DNA of 50,604 nucleotides from CAZVEV01 sp964625865. GTDB lineage: Bacteria > Planctomycetota > Phycisphaerae > SM23-33. Below, one piece after another: positions 18,431 to 27,097 of the stretch (position 1 is the stretch's first letter; every line of letters begins with the position of its first letter). Both the position numbers and the translations under genes were made by a program. The notes beneath the pieces were generated by a model. The model saw only the letters and a list, made by a program, of their open reading frames with translations, searched no databases and was not told where the DNA came from. Location: positions 1-50,604 of the forward strand of contig CAZVEV010000005.1 of assembly GCA_964625865.1 (NCBI GenBank), given 5' to 3'.

Positions 18431-19855
18431 ATGGGTACATGGCTGACGGAGATTAACTCCTGGATCAACAACGTGGTATGGGGGCCCTATATGCTCGTGC
18501 TGCTGCTCGGCGCGGGCGTGTACATCGGCATTCGGACGCGGTTCATCCAGTTCAGCCGGTTCGGCTTGATGTGCCGCGAGACGATGGGCAAGATCTTTCG
18601 CCGGGGCCCGCGGGCCGAGGGCGACGTGACGCCGTTCCAGGCGATGACCGTCGCGATGGGCGGCACGGTGGGGGTGGGCAACATCGCGGGGGTGGCCACT
18701 GCCATCGCTCTCGGCGGGCCCGGCGCGGTGTTCTGGATGCTCGTCTCGGGCCTGGTGGGGATGGCCACCAAGTTCGCCGAGGTCGTCCTGGGCGTGCACT
18801 ACCGCCGGCGCGACCCGAACGGTCCGATGATCGGCGGGCCGATGACGTACATCACGCGCGGGTTGGGCAAGCGGTGGAAGCCGCTGGCGATCGTCTTCTG
18901 CGTATTCGGCGCGCTGGCGGGGCTGGGGATCGGCAACATGACGCAGGCCAACGCCGTCACCGACGGCGTGGTGAGCCTGGCCAGGACGTTAACCGGCGCC
19001 GACGCCGACGAGGCCTTCCGGACGGTCCGGTGGGTCACCGGCGGGACGTTGCTTGTGCTGGTGGGCCTGGTGACCTTGGGCGGCATCAAGCGGATCGCCC
19101 AGGTGGCCATGTTCGGCGTGCCGTTCATGTGCTTGCTGTACATGCTGGCCGCCCTGGTGGTTATCGTGATGTACGCAGGCGAGATCCCCGCCGTGGTTTC
19201 GCTGGTGCTCACCGAGGCGTTCAGCTTCGAAGCCGTCGGCGGCGGCGCGACCGGGACGGTGATGATGCTGGCGATGCGAAAGGGCATCGCCCGAGGGATG
19301 TTCAGCAACGAAGCCGGGCTGGGCAGCGCCCCGATGGCCCACGCGACGGCCCGGACCGACCACCCGGCCCGCCAGGGACTGTGGGGGATCTTCGAGGTCT
19401 TCTTCGACACGATCGTGATATGCACGGCCACCGCGCTGGTTATCCTGCTGACCGGCGCGTGGGAAAGCGGAAAGGACGGGGCGCCGCTGACGATAGCGGC
19501 CTTCTCCGTGCCGTTCGGCGAGATGACCGGCGGCGTGCTGGTGACGTTCTGTATGATCCTGACCGCCTACTCCACGATCCTGGCCTGGTGCTTCTATGGC
19601 GAGACCTGCTGCGCCTACATGTTCGGTCACAGCCGCATCGTGCGGACGGCCTACCGCCTGTTCTGGCTGCCGTTCATCCTGGTCGGCTCGCTCTGGACGC
19701 TGAAGGATATCTGGGCGGTCGCCGACACGCTGAACGGCCTGATGGCGATTCCGAATCTCATCGCCATCTTCGCCCTCGGCGGCGTGGTGGTTAAGTTGAC
19801 GAAGGACTTCCTGGCGGGCAAGCCGTACCAGCCGCCCGAGGACGCCGAGAAGTAG
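18431..19855 (+). CDS. Sodium:alanine/glycine symporter (AGCS family)
   Basis: A 474-residue inner-membrane carrier that imports alanine or glycine with Na+. The family signature is clear: GTVGVGNIAGVATAIALGGP at about 77-96, then FWMLVSGLVGMATKFAEVVLG quoted in part as GMATKFAEV, GPMIGGPMTYI, and MFSNEAGLGSAPMAHA at about 291-306, a substrate-site motif of the family. About ten membrane segments; length is typical (440-500). The ATG is placed by the promoter ending 6 bp upstream. The stop TAG belongs to repeat A3. It is not in an operon; specificity between Ala, Gly and D-Ala cannot be told. Confidence 0.92.
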   Translation: MGTWLTEINSWINNVVWGPYMLVLLLGAGVYIGIRTRFIQFSRFGLMCRETMGKIFRRGPRAEGDVTPFQAMTVAMGGTVGVGNIAGVATAIALGGPGAVFWMLVSGLVGMATKFAEVVLGVHYRRRDPNGPMIGGPMTYITRGLGKRWKPLAIVFCVFGALAGLGIGNMTQANAVTDGVVSLARTLTGADADEAFRTVRWVTGGTLLVLVGLVTLGGIKRIAQVAMFGVPFMCLLYMLAALVVIVMYAGEIPAVVSLVLTEAFSFEAVGGGATGTVMMLAMRKGIARGMFSNEAGLGSAPMAHATARTDHPARQGLWGIFEVFFDTIVICTATALVILLTGAWESGKDGAPLTIAAFSVPFGEMTGGVLVTFCMILTAYSTILAWCFYGETCCAYMFGHSRIVRTAYRLFWLPFILVGSLWTLKDIWAVADTLNGLMAIPNLIAIFALGGVVVKLTKDFLAGKPYQPPEDAEK

Positions 19856-19876
19856 GGCGTGCAACTCGTTGCACGC
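19852..19876. repeat. Palindromic repeat family A, half copy (A3)
   Basis: Only the left half, GTAGGGCGTGCAAC-TCGTTGCACGC. Its TAG (19853-19855) is the stop codon of the symporter gene. Family-B copy 2 follows 12 bp later, so the two families are joined here. Confidence 0.8.
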
Positions 19877-19888
19877 CTGCGACTGCAA

Positions 19889-19952
19889 CTGGCCCGCTGA
19901 AGCGGCCAGTCCGATGGGGCGCACAGGAGGGGCTGGCCACTTCAGTGGCCAG
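19889..19952. repeat. Palindromic repeat family B, copy 2
   Basis: It has the same order as copy 1 at 5799: CTGGCCCGCTGAAGCGGCCAG, a 23-bp middle, then the perfect palindrome CTGGCCACTTCAGTGGCCAG (19933-19952). AAAGGA, the ribosome site of the next gene, starts just after its end. Confidence 0.75.
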
Positions 19953-19965
19953 CAAAGGAACGAAC

Positions 19966-20631
19966 ATGACGACCTCACGGCAAAAGCGACGATACACGAT
20001 CATGCCCGCCCGCACGGCGGTGGCGCTGTGCGGGAAGGTCAAGGGCACGGCGTGGCAGGGGGCCCGGACGTTGCGGATCGACCGTTTCCCGTGGTTCGCC
20101 GGCGGGGCCAGACCTGCCACAGTGGTGCGAATGCTCTACGATCGTCGCGCCCTCTACGCCCAGTTCAGATGTCGCGACCGCCACATCTCAGCCGTCCGGA
20201 CGCGACTCAACAGCGACGTGTTCGAGGACAGTTGCGTCGAGCTGTTCCTCGGGCCGGACGGCGAGTACTTCAACGTGGAGATCAACTGCTGCGGCACGCT
20301 GCACCTGGGCTTCGGGGCGGGGCGACGCGGGCGGCGGCTGATCGAGCCGGACCAGGCCGCGCGGATCCGCATCGCCACCTCCGTGCCGACCGCAACGAAG
20401 GACGAGTCGCCGGACGACGCCGCCTGGCGGGTCACCGCCGCGATACCGTTTGCCGTGCTGTCGTCGCTGGCCGGGCGGACCGTCAGACCCCGTAGCGGGG
20501 ACGTGTGGGGGGGCAATCTCTACCGATGCGGCGGGCAGACCGACCCGCAACACGCCTGCTGGAACCCCATAACCTCCCCCCAGCCGGACTACCACCGCCC
20601 CGAGTGCTTCGGAGACCTCCGCTTCGCCTGA
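19966..20631 (+). CDS. CBM9/DOMON-like carbohydrate-binding family protein
   Basis: A 221-residue protein with the fold of family-9-type carbohydrate-binding modules found at the ends of glycoside hydrolases. Typical parts are ATVVRMLYDRRALYAQFRCRD (in part: LYDRRALYAQFRC), the acidic DVFEDSCVELFLGPDGEYFN loop (about 86-105), YFNVEINCCGTLHLGF, the second-strand motif WRVTAAIPFAVL, and the closing WGGNLYRCGG with HPRPECFGDLRF-like end (YHRPECFGDLRFA). It has no signal peptide and no enzyme domain attached, which is unusual for a sugar-binding module. AAAGGA 6 nt before the ATG sets the start. Ligand unknown; could bind a sugar in the cytoplasm or be exported by an unseen route. Confidence 0.75.
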   Translation: MTTSRQKRRYTIMPARTAVALCGKVKGTAWQGARTLRIDRFPWFAGGARPATVVRMLYDRRALYAQFRCRDRHISAVRTRLNSDVFEDSCVELFLGPDGEYFNVEINCCGTLHLGFGAGRRGRRLIEPDQAARIRIATSVPTATKDESPDDAAWRVTAAIPFAVLSSLAGRTVRPRSGDVWGGNLYRCGGQTDPQHACWNPITSPQPDYHRPECFGDLRFA

Positions 20632-20664
20632 CCGCTTGCGGTTTCGCGCGCCGTTCGAGTAACA

Positions 20665-20738
20665 GTAGGGCGTGCAACTTGTTGCACGCGGAATGCGTAT
20701 CCAGTCCTTTTCGCGTGCAACACAGTTGCACGCCCTAC
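20665..20738. repeat. Palindromic repeat family A, copy 4
   Basis: A complete 74-bp unit: left GTAGGGCGTGCAAC-TT-GTTGCACGC, right GCGTGCAACACAGTTGCACGC, ending CCTAC. Read on the minus strand, its end GTAGGGCGTGC supplies the TAG stop (20737-20735) of the NHL-repeat gene. It lies between two convergent genes. Confidence 0.9.
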
Positions 20739-21724
20739 TTCGCCGTCTTCTTCTCGAGCACGCGGATGAGGTTGTTCTTGTAGTCCATCACGTAGATTCG
20801 CTCCCCGCCGCGGGCCACCGCCAACGCGATGTTGCTGCACGACGCCGCCAGCGAACCGGCGCGGGTGAACCGCGTGACCCCCAGGTGGCCGACCAGCCCC
20901 AGGAACTTGCCCTCGGGCGTGTAACGCTTGACCCTCGCCAGCCCCGACTCAGCCGTGTAAAGTACGCCCTTGCCCCCGACGTACAGGTTCATCGGGTTGC
21001 AGCAGGCGCCGAAGCCCTCCACGTTGCTGCGGCTGCGCTTGCCCCACTTGCCTACCACCTTGCCCTCCCGATCGTACCGCACCACGCGGTGACGCGTGTT
21101 CTCCGCCACGTGCACGATACCGTTGACCACCGCGATGTCACACCGCTGGCAGCAGCCGCGGATGCCGGTGGCCAACTGCTTGGGCGAGCCCAGGTCGCTG
21201 TCGAAACGGTACAGCTTCGACGTGGACACCAGGCTCCAGCCGGACCCGAACGCCACGAACACGTCCTTGCCCGAGACCGCGATGCCGGACACGCGAAGCC
21301 GCAACTCGACCTTGGACATGGCGGCACGCCGTTTGCTCACTTCCGAGACCGGTGAGTCGGCGCCCTTGGGCACGTCGACGACCTTGACAACCTTGCCCGC
21401 CGCGTCGAGCCGCGCGATCTTGCCCTCGCCCCCGCAGTAGATCGCCCCGTCGGCGGCCACGTCGATCGATTCGGGACCGAAGGGCAATGTGAACGTCGCC
21501 GTCTGCTTGCCCGCCGCATCGATGACCTTGATCGCCTTGGCCTTGCCGTCGCCCGCAAGCAGCGTCCCATCAGTGTGCATTCGCAGGGCCGTCAGCTTCT
21601 CGAACTTGACCTTCAGCGGCGCGACCTCCTTGTGCGAAGCCGCCTTGTCCGCCGGTGCGTCAGCTGCCGGGGCTCCCAGCGTGATCGCACCAACAACCGC
21701 CATTACCATCGCGAATCTGGCCAT
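20735..21724 (-). CDS. Exported NHL/SMP-30-like beta-propeller protein
   Basis: A 329-residue secreted protein. A signal peptide (MARFAMVMAVVGAITLGAPA, cut near ADA) is followed by about six propeller blades with the repeating pattern hydrophobic-D-x-x-G-x-(I/L)-Y: for example DVAADGAIYCGGEGKIARLD, VHVAENTRHRVVRYDREGKV, LYTAESGLARVKRYTPEGKF and IYVMDYKNNLIRVLE. Two CC pairs (GCCQRC and ACCNP, about 196 and 248) may form disulfides or bind metal. NHL and SMP-30-like propellers bind ligands or hydrolyse lactones; the acidic lactonase site is not evident, so a binding or structural role is as likely. The ATG at 21724 is used because the signal begins there. The stop is inside repeat A4. Confidence 0.75.
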   Translation of the reverse strand: MARFAMVMAVVGAITLGAPAADAPADKAASHKEVAPLKVKFEKLTALRMHTDGTLLAGDGKAKAIKVIDAAGKQTATFTLPFGPESIDVAADGAIYCGGEGKIARLDAAGKVVKVVDVPKGADSPVSEVSKRRAAMSKVELRLRVSGIAVSGKDVFVAFGSGWSLVSTSKLYRFDSDLGSPKQLATGIRGCCQRCDIAVVNGIVHVAENTRHRVVRYDREGKVVGKWGKRSRSNVEGFGACCNPMNLYVGGKGVLYTAESGLARVKRYTPEGKFLGLVGHLGVTRFTRAGSLAASCSNIALAVARGGERIYVMDYKNNLIRVLEKKTAK

Positions 21725-21887
21725 GCCTGCTCTCCACCACCCCGACAACGGTACTCGTAGAACACATCAGTCTACCGCGCTGCCGCCCGGCGACAAAGCC
21801 GCATCTGCCTCACACCCTTCCCCGCGGCGGGACCGGCCGGTAGGATGGCACGACACGGGTTGTACCCTTAAAGGAAAGGTGACGCAG

Positions 21888-23405
21888 ATGAGATTCACGA
21901 AATGGTTGTCGCTGGCGGTGGTTCTGGGCATGACGTTCACGCTGGCTGGTGCGGCGGAAGACGCAGCGGTCACTCAGGCCAGGCGGTCGGCGGGGATTGC
22001 GGGATACTCCCTGTCCAAGGTCCAGCGTTGGCTGCACGAGGCGGCGCTGAAGAAGATCGAGCCTGACACGGGCTTGTACCACCCCGATGGCCGATTCAAC
22101 TACCAGGACGCCTGGGCCGACTGCTACCCGTTCCTCGTCTGGGCCGCCTGGGCGACTGACCTGGACGCCCTGAACGGTCCCGTGCGGAAGGCCCTCCACG
22201 CCGAGATCAAGCACTGCCCGAAGGACTACTTCAAGAATCCCAAAAACGCCTTCGGGGGCAGCGAGTACGTCAAGGACGGGCTGATCGCCATCGTCGAGGT
22301 CACCGGAAAGGACGAGTGGTTCGACCGCATGAAGTCCATCCAGGACGACATCTGGGCCAAGCCCACGATCAAGACGAAGTTCGGCAACATCCCGTCGACG
22401 AACGTCGAGATCAACGGCGAGCAGATACAGGCCCTGGCGCGGATGTACACGATGACCGGCGAGGACAAGTATCTCACGTGGGCCCAGCGCCTGGCGGACT
22501 ACTACCTGTCGAATCCCGACTACGTCCCCACGCGCCTCCGCGACCACGGCTGCGAGATCATCGGCGGGCTGGGCTTGCTCCTGGGCGTTCAGTCCACGCA
22601 CAACCCCGCCAAGGCCAAGGCCATGCTCCCTCGCATGCGGAAGATGCTCGACGCGGTCCTTGCCCGTGGCGTGAACCCCGACGGCATCATGTACAACCGG
22701 TACGGCAACGCCCGTAGCGGGCTGTCGGACGGGTGGGGCTACAACTACGTGACGTATCTCTGCCACGACATGGTCGCCGGCCAGCCGGTCTATCGCGAGC
22801 ACCTGACGCGGACGCTGAAGAACCTGGCCAAGCCCGTCTACACCAACTACCGGTGGGAAGGCAACTCGATTGACGGGTACGCAGATTCCGTCGAAGGCGG
22901 GCTGTACATCATGAACCGCCTGCCCGTGCCCGAAGGCCTCGCCTGGGCCGATCGGGAAGTCGCCCGCAACATTGCCCGGTCGGGCGACCCGCTGGCCACC
23001 GCGAGGCTCTGGGGCACGATGAAGCTGGAGTCCAATGGCGTCCGCACGGTGCTCATCCACGCCCTGATGCACACGCGGGGCCTGCTCGCCCGCCCGTGGC
23101 GGCGCGATCTGACCCTCGGCGCGGCCGAGTCGGACGGAGGCCTGACCATCGTCGTCAAGGCCGACATCGACTGGTCCGGGCGCCTGGTCTTCGACATCCC
23201 GCGACACAAGACGTATATGGGCTTCGCCAAGGACTGGCCCCGCATGAACACGCTGCCGGAGTGGTTCACCGTGGCCGGCGACAAGACCTACACCGTCACG
23301 GACGTCGCCGCCGGAACCGAGAAGACCTACACCGGCAAGCAACTCCACAAGGGCCTGCCCGTTGAGTTGAAAGGCGGCAAGGAGAAGGTGCTTCTCGTCA
23401 AGTAG
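21888..23405 (+). CDS. Exported alpha/alpha-toroid protein, possible glycosidase or lyase
   Basis: A 505-residue secreted protein. A signal peptide (MRFTKWLSLAVVLGMTFTLA, cut near GAA) is followed by a long helical region (about 30-400) built of paired helices with aromatic-rich turns: DAWADCYPFLVWAAWATD, NGEQIQALARMYTMTGEDKY, GWGYNYVTYLCHD and SIDGYADSVEGGLYIMNR. This is the look of an (alpha/alpha)6 or 7 toroid such as GH88, GH105, GH127 or heparinase-like enzymes, followed by a beta-rich tail (about 405-505). I cannot assign a family or place catalytic residues. The ATG at 21888 is chosen because AAAGGAAAGG precedes it and the signal starts there. The next gene, a GH-A glycosidase, begins 56 bp downstream and is likely cotranscribed. 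Confidence 0.7.
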   Translation: MRFTKWLSLAVVLGMTFTLAGAAEDAAVTQARRSAGIAGYSLSKVQRWLHEAALKKIEPDTGLYHPDGRFNYQDAWADCYPFLVWAAWATDLDALNGPVRKALHAEIKHCPKDYFKNPKNAFGGSEYVKDGLIAIVEVTGKDEWFDRMKSIQDDIWAKPTIKTKFGNIPSTNVEINGEQIQALARMYTMTGEDKYLTWAQRLADYYLSNPDYVPTRLRDHGCEIIGGLGLLLGVQSTHNPAKAKAMLPRMRKMLDAVLARGVNPDGIMYNRYGNARSGLSDGWGYNYVTYLCHDMVAGQPVYREHLTRTLKNLAKPVYTNYRWEGNSIDGYADSVEGGLYIMNRLPVPEGLAWADREVARNIARSGDPLATARLWGTMKLESNGVRTVLIHALMHTRGLLARPWRRDLTLGAAESDGGLTIVVKADIDWSGRLVFDIPRHKTYMGFAKDWPRMNTLPEWFTVAGDKTYTVTDVAAGTEKTYTGKQLHKGLPVELKGGKEKVLLVK

Positions 23406-23461
23406 TGTTCGCGGACGTGAAGCTAACTGAACTGTGACACGTAGATCGGAGATACCGCGAT

Positions 23462-25054
23462 ATGAGATGTGCTGCATTACTCCCGACGTTCTCGGTTGTC
23501 CTGGCCTTGGCGGCGGGCGCACTGGCGGCGGGCCCTCACCAGACGGCTTCATGGGTCGGGGCGAACTACACGGCGGCGTATGCGGTCAACCAGGTGCAGT
23601 TCTGGCATGACTTTCGGCCGAAGGTCATCGAAGCCGAACTGGCGGCGGCGAAGAAGTGGTTCGGTATCACGTCGCTGCGGGTGTACCTGCACAATATCAA
23701 CTACGATAAGGAGAAGGCGGTCTTCCTTGGGAACATCGAAGCGTTCCTGAAGATATGCGAGCGACACGGCATCCGGCCGGGCTTCACCTTCTTCGACGAC
23801 TGTCACCGCCACGCGGACATCTACCTGGACAAGCCCACCACGCCGGTCAAGGGCTACCACAACGGGCGCTGGGCCGCCTGCCCGCAGGACCGCGACCGCG
23901 ACGCCAAGAACCTGGAGAAGTTCAAGCCGTACATTCAGGACGTCATCCGCGCACACCGCGACGACAAGCGCGTGCTCTGGTGGGAGATCTTCAACGAGCC
24001 GCGCCGCCACGCCTACAGCACGGCCCTGCGCCGGGCGGGCTACGCCTGGGCGAAGCAACTCAAGCCCGCCGCGCCGGTCATCGCCTGCTGGGACGACAAC
24101 GAAGCCACCGACATCGTCAACGCCCACAACTACCGCGCCAACTTCACCGCCTGGGACCGCCAGACCGATCGCAATCCGGCCAAGGGCTGCGTCTTCACCG
24201 AAGCCGGCGCACGCTGGTACGCCCCGCGACCCAGCAACGCCGAGCCATGCGAAGTAATCCACTGGCTGCAAGGCCGCCGCGCTGCCAAGAAGTACGTCCC
24301 CGGCGTCTACCTCTGCTGGGAACTGATGGTGGGCAACTCGAACTGCCGCTGGTACTGGGGCACCAAGCCCAACTCGCCCGAGCCCACCGTGCCCTGGTGC
24401 GGTCTGATGTGGCCGGACGCGACGCCGGTCTCGCTCGCCGAGGCCGAGTCCGTCAGGCGATACGTCACCGGCAAGAGCCGGGCGCTGTTCTTCGACGACT
24501 TCCAGACCGCCGCCCCCGTCGAGCGACCCGGCTGGAAGACATACGGCGCGTCCGCCGCCGCGGGCTCCCGCGTGCTTACTGTCCCCGCTGACGTCAAGAT
24601 GATCGCCGGAAAGTCCGACTGGACCGACATCGTTCTGGAGTCCGTCGTGATGCTCAAGAGCGACAAGGGCAACGCTGGAATGGTCTTTCGCGTCAACGAT
24701 CCCAGGGCGGGCAACGACCGCTTCCGCGGCTACTACGTGGGCTTCGACACCAAGACGCTGTACCTGGGCAAGATGAACAACAACTGGAAGGAACTGGTGC
24801 GCTTCGACCTGTCGACGCTCGACTGCAAGGTCGTCCCGGGCGTGTGGAACCACATCCGCATCGCCGCACAGGGGCCGCGCATCCGCGTGTGGTTCAACCG
24901 CATGCACCCGTCGTCGGATCCCGCCCGCGGCCTGCGAATGGACTACACCGACAAGACCAACCCCGTCCTGTCCGGCGCCATCGGTGTGCGAACCCGTGGT
25001 ACGTCCGCCTGGTTCGACAACGTCATCGCCCTGCCCATCGACGCGCTGCCCTGA
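23462..25054 (+). CDS. Exported clan GH-A glycoside hydrolase with LamG-like C-terminal domain
   Basis: A 530-residue secreted enzyme. A signal peptide (first 22 residues, ending ALAAG) leads into a TIM-barrel of the GH5-like clan GH-A. WWEIFNEP at about 173-180 carries the acid/base Glu after Asn, as in all clan GH-A enzymes, and VFTEAGARWY at about 244-253 offers the second Glu as nucleophile. GIRPGFTFFDDCHRHADIY is an early barrel strand and loop. From about 340 (ALFFDDFQT) to the end is a beta-sandwich like the LamG/DUF1080 domains (WTDIVLESVVMLKSDKGNAG; YYVGFDTKTLYLGKMN). Likely acts on a beta-linked polysaccharide outside the cell. Substrate and exact GH family are not certain. Confidence 0.85.
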   Translation: MRCAALLPTFSVVLALAAGALAAGPHQTASWVGANYTAAYAVNQVQFWHDFRPKVIEAELAAAKKWFGITSLRVYLHNINYDKEKAVFLGNIEAFLKICERHGIRPGFTFFDDCHRHADIYLDKPTTPVKGYHNGRWAACPQDRDRDAKNLEKFKPYIQDVIRAHRDDKRVLWWEIFNEPRRHAYSTALRRAGYAWAKQLKPAAPVIACWDDNEATDIVNAHNYRANFTAWDRQTDRNPAKGCVFTEAGARWYAPRPSNAEPCEVIHWLQGRRAAKKYVPGVYLCWELMVGNSNCRWYWGTKPNSPEPTVPWCGLMWPDATPVSLAEAESVRRYVTGKSRALFFDDFQTAAPVERPGWKTYGASAAAGSRVLTVPADVKMIAGKSDWTDIVLESVVMLKSDKGNAGMVFRVNDPRAGNDRFRGYYVGFDTKTLYLGKMNNNWKELVRFDLSTLDCKVVPGVWNHIRIAAQGPRIRVWFNRMHPSSDPARGLRMDYTDKTNPVLSGAIGVRTRGTSAWFDNVIALPIDALP

Positions 25055-25095
25055 TTCGCTCGGGGTCCGGCGCGTTGGGTTGGGTTGTGCAAGCG

Positions 25096-25288
25096 CGTCG
25101 ATCTGACGATCGACCGCTAAACGATGCGTGCGAACGGTGCGTCGTCTGCGATGTACTCGAAAGGTACCCCGGTTTCGGTCCCGTCGTTGCGCGGTCATCC
25201 GCGCGGCGATGCGCGATCTCCGCCGCACCGTGGCGTCAGAAGCAACCGACACGCGCACAGTGTTTAGCGGTCGATCGTCAGATCGACG
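25096..25288. mobile_element. 193-bp element bounded by perfect 27-bp inverted repeats
   Basis: Arms at 25096-25122 and 25262-25288 are exact reverse complements (starting CGTCGATCTGACGATCGACC). The arm contains its own small palindrome, CGATC-TGA-CGATCG type. There is no gene inside. It lies in the 303-bp gap between the GH-A gene and the hydrolase-zincin gene, which converge on it. Size and long perfect ends suggest a small non-autonomous mobile element, but no clear target duplication was found; a very long terminator-like stem is the alternative. Confidence 0.6.
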
Positions 25289-25357
25289 TTTTCGGTGCGC
25301 GAATGGATCGCGAGTCAGGCGGACCCTTCGGGGTAGACGATGCGGTTACGTTCCGGG

Positions 25358-26896
25358 TCATTCAACTGGCGGGGTGTCCATCGTGGCCAGGGGCTTGCCC
25401 CAGGTTTTCAGGAGGAACTTGGCGAGGACCGGGTCACGCTGGGGCAGGGCGTCGCGCTCGGTTTTGGCGCCGAAGTAGCGGGTCGTCACGCCCGCGAAGA
25501 ACTCCTTGTGGTTGCTCTTTACCCAGTCGCGTTTCGGGTAGGTCGTGCCGTTGACGCAGCGCTTGTAGGCGGCCATCACCTCGGGATGATTGAAATCCAG
25601 GATCTGGTCGTGGAAGGCGTGGGCCAGTTCGTGCAGCAGGACGGTTGCCGTCGGGTCCGGCGCCCTTCGGGCCAGCGAGGCGGCGTTTCCGAACTCGACG
25701 CACTTGACCTTCTCGGGGTTGAAGTCCATGGCGACAAGCCAGCCGCGGCCGGGGTGGTACTGGTAGGCCGACGTCCGCCTATGCGGGCCGTTGGTCGAGT
25801 CGACCTCCAGCCAGATCTTGACCTTCCGCAGCTTCGCCAACTGCTCCGGCGGAATCCAGCCCGAGACGCGGACCATGGCGGCGGTGAGGTTCTTGATTGC
25901 CGCCGCGCCGGTCTCGGCGTACTTGCCCTTGCCCAGCAAGGCGTTGTTGACGTAGACGGACCAGCCTTCGAGGGTCTTGACGGTGTAATTCGACGTGGGC
26001 TCGTACCCGACGGCGGGGGTCGTGACGGTGGGGGAGCCTGCGGGCAAGACGCCGCTGACACCAAGCCACTCGGCCAGGTGGGCCTTCCACGGTCTGGGCT
26101 TGCTGATGATCTCGTGTCCGCCCTTGGGATAGAGGCGAAGCGTCGCCGCGACGCCGGCGGTCTTCAGCGCCTCGTGGAACATGACGCTGTTCTCGTGTGC
26201 GACCATCTTGTCGTCCTTCGCGTGGGCGAGGAACGTTGGGGGCGTCTTGGCCGTCACGTGCAGTTCGGCGGACAGTTCGTCAACCAGCTTGGGGTCCGGC
26301 TTGCGCCCGAGCAGGCGCGAGACCGACGGGCGGTGTGCATGGCGCTTCATGCTGATGACGGGGCAGAACAGAGCCGTGTAGTCCGGGCGGGAACTGAACC
26401 GGTCCACGCGGTCCGCAGCGTCGGGCTTGCCGGGCGCACCGTGCGTTGCGAGCATCGCCGCTATGTGTCCGCCGGAAGATACGCCGACGACGAGCACGCG
26501 CTTGGGATCGATGCTCCACCTGGCGGCGTTGGCCCGCAGCGTGGCCACGGCGCGCCGGGCGTCCTGGAGCGGGACGGGGTGGCGGTATCCGCGTCCGGGC
26601 CGGCGGTATCGCAGCACGAAGACCCGCACCGGGCGCGCGGCGAAGAACTTCCAGAGCGCGCCGTACCCGGTGATCTGCCTGTAGTCCTGCCCGGGGACGA
26701 TCAGCACGGCGGGGGCGGGGCCCTTGACGCCCTTGGGCAGGGGGAAGGCCTTCATCGTGGGCGTGTTGCCCTTGCCCGTGTCCTTCGCTCCCGGCGCGCC
26801 GTCAGGCCAGAGCTTGACCTCCTCGCCATGCACCGCCGCCGTCGCGGCCAGGACCAGCGCCGTCACTATCCAGGTCATCGTCGTTCGTCTCGTCAT
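25358..26896 (-). CDS. Exported alpha/beta hydrolase fused to a zincin metallopeptidase-like domain
   Basis: A 512-residue two-domain protein. A signal peptide (MTWIVTALVLAATAAVHG) follows six extra residues. The N-terminal half (about 28-285) is an esterase of the acetyl-xylan-esterase/BD-FAE type: VLIVPGQDY oxyanion region, nucleophile Ser in GVSSGGH (about 137-143), Asp in AHAKDDKMV and His in YPKGGHEI. The C-terminal half (about 300-512) carries HELAHAFH (about 419-426), the HExxH zinc motif with a nearby Glu in HKEFFAGVTTRYFGA as probable third ligand. The start at 26896 has CGGAGAA upstream. An esterase that strips acetyl groups and a peptidase in one secreted chain would suit glycoprotein or peptidoglycan-like substrates, but that is inference. 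Confidence 0.85.
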   Translation of the reverse strand: MTRRTTMTWIVTALVLAATAAVHGEEVKLWPDGAPGAKDTGKGNTPTMKAFPLPKGVKGPAPAVLIVPGQDYRQITGYGALWKFFAARPVRVFVLRYRRPGRGYRHPVPLQDARRAVATLRANAARWSIDPKRVLVVGVSSGGHIAAMLATHGAPGKPDAADRVDRFSSRPDYTALFCPVISMKRHAHRPSVSRLLGRKPDPKLVDELSAELHVTAKTPPTFLAHAKDDKMVAHENSVMFHEALKTAGVAATLRLYPKGGHEIISKPRPWKAHLAEWLGVSGVLPAGSPTVTTPAVGYEPTSNYTVKTLEGWSVYVNNALLGKGKYAETGAAAIKNLTAAMVRVSGWIPPEQLAKLRKVKIWLEVDSTNGPHRRTSAYQYHPGRGWLVAMDFNPEKVKCVEFGNAASLARRAPDPTATVLLHELAHAFHDQILDFNHPEVMAAYKRCVNGTTYPKRDWVKSNHKEFFAGVTTRYFGAKTERDALPQRDPVLAKFLLKTWGKPLATMDTPPVE

Positions 26897-27097
26897 CGTG
26901 TGTTCTCCGGTGTGGTTTGGCGATCAGGACCGTGGCGTCCCGAACCTGCGAAGCCGCAAGCGCCACGTCGCGGGACACTTTCCGCGAAGCGCCGCTTGCG
27001 GCTTCGCATTCTTCGTTTACGTCCTCTCGGGTATGGCGCCCGGTCCGGTTGGAAGTTCAATACCGTCGCCGGATGACGACGACGCGCTTCGTCGTTG

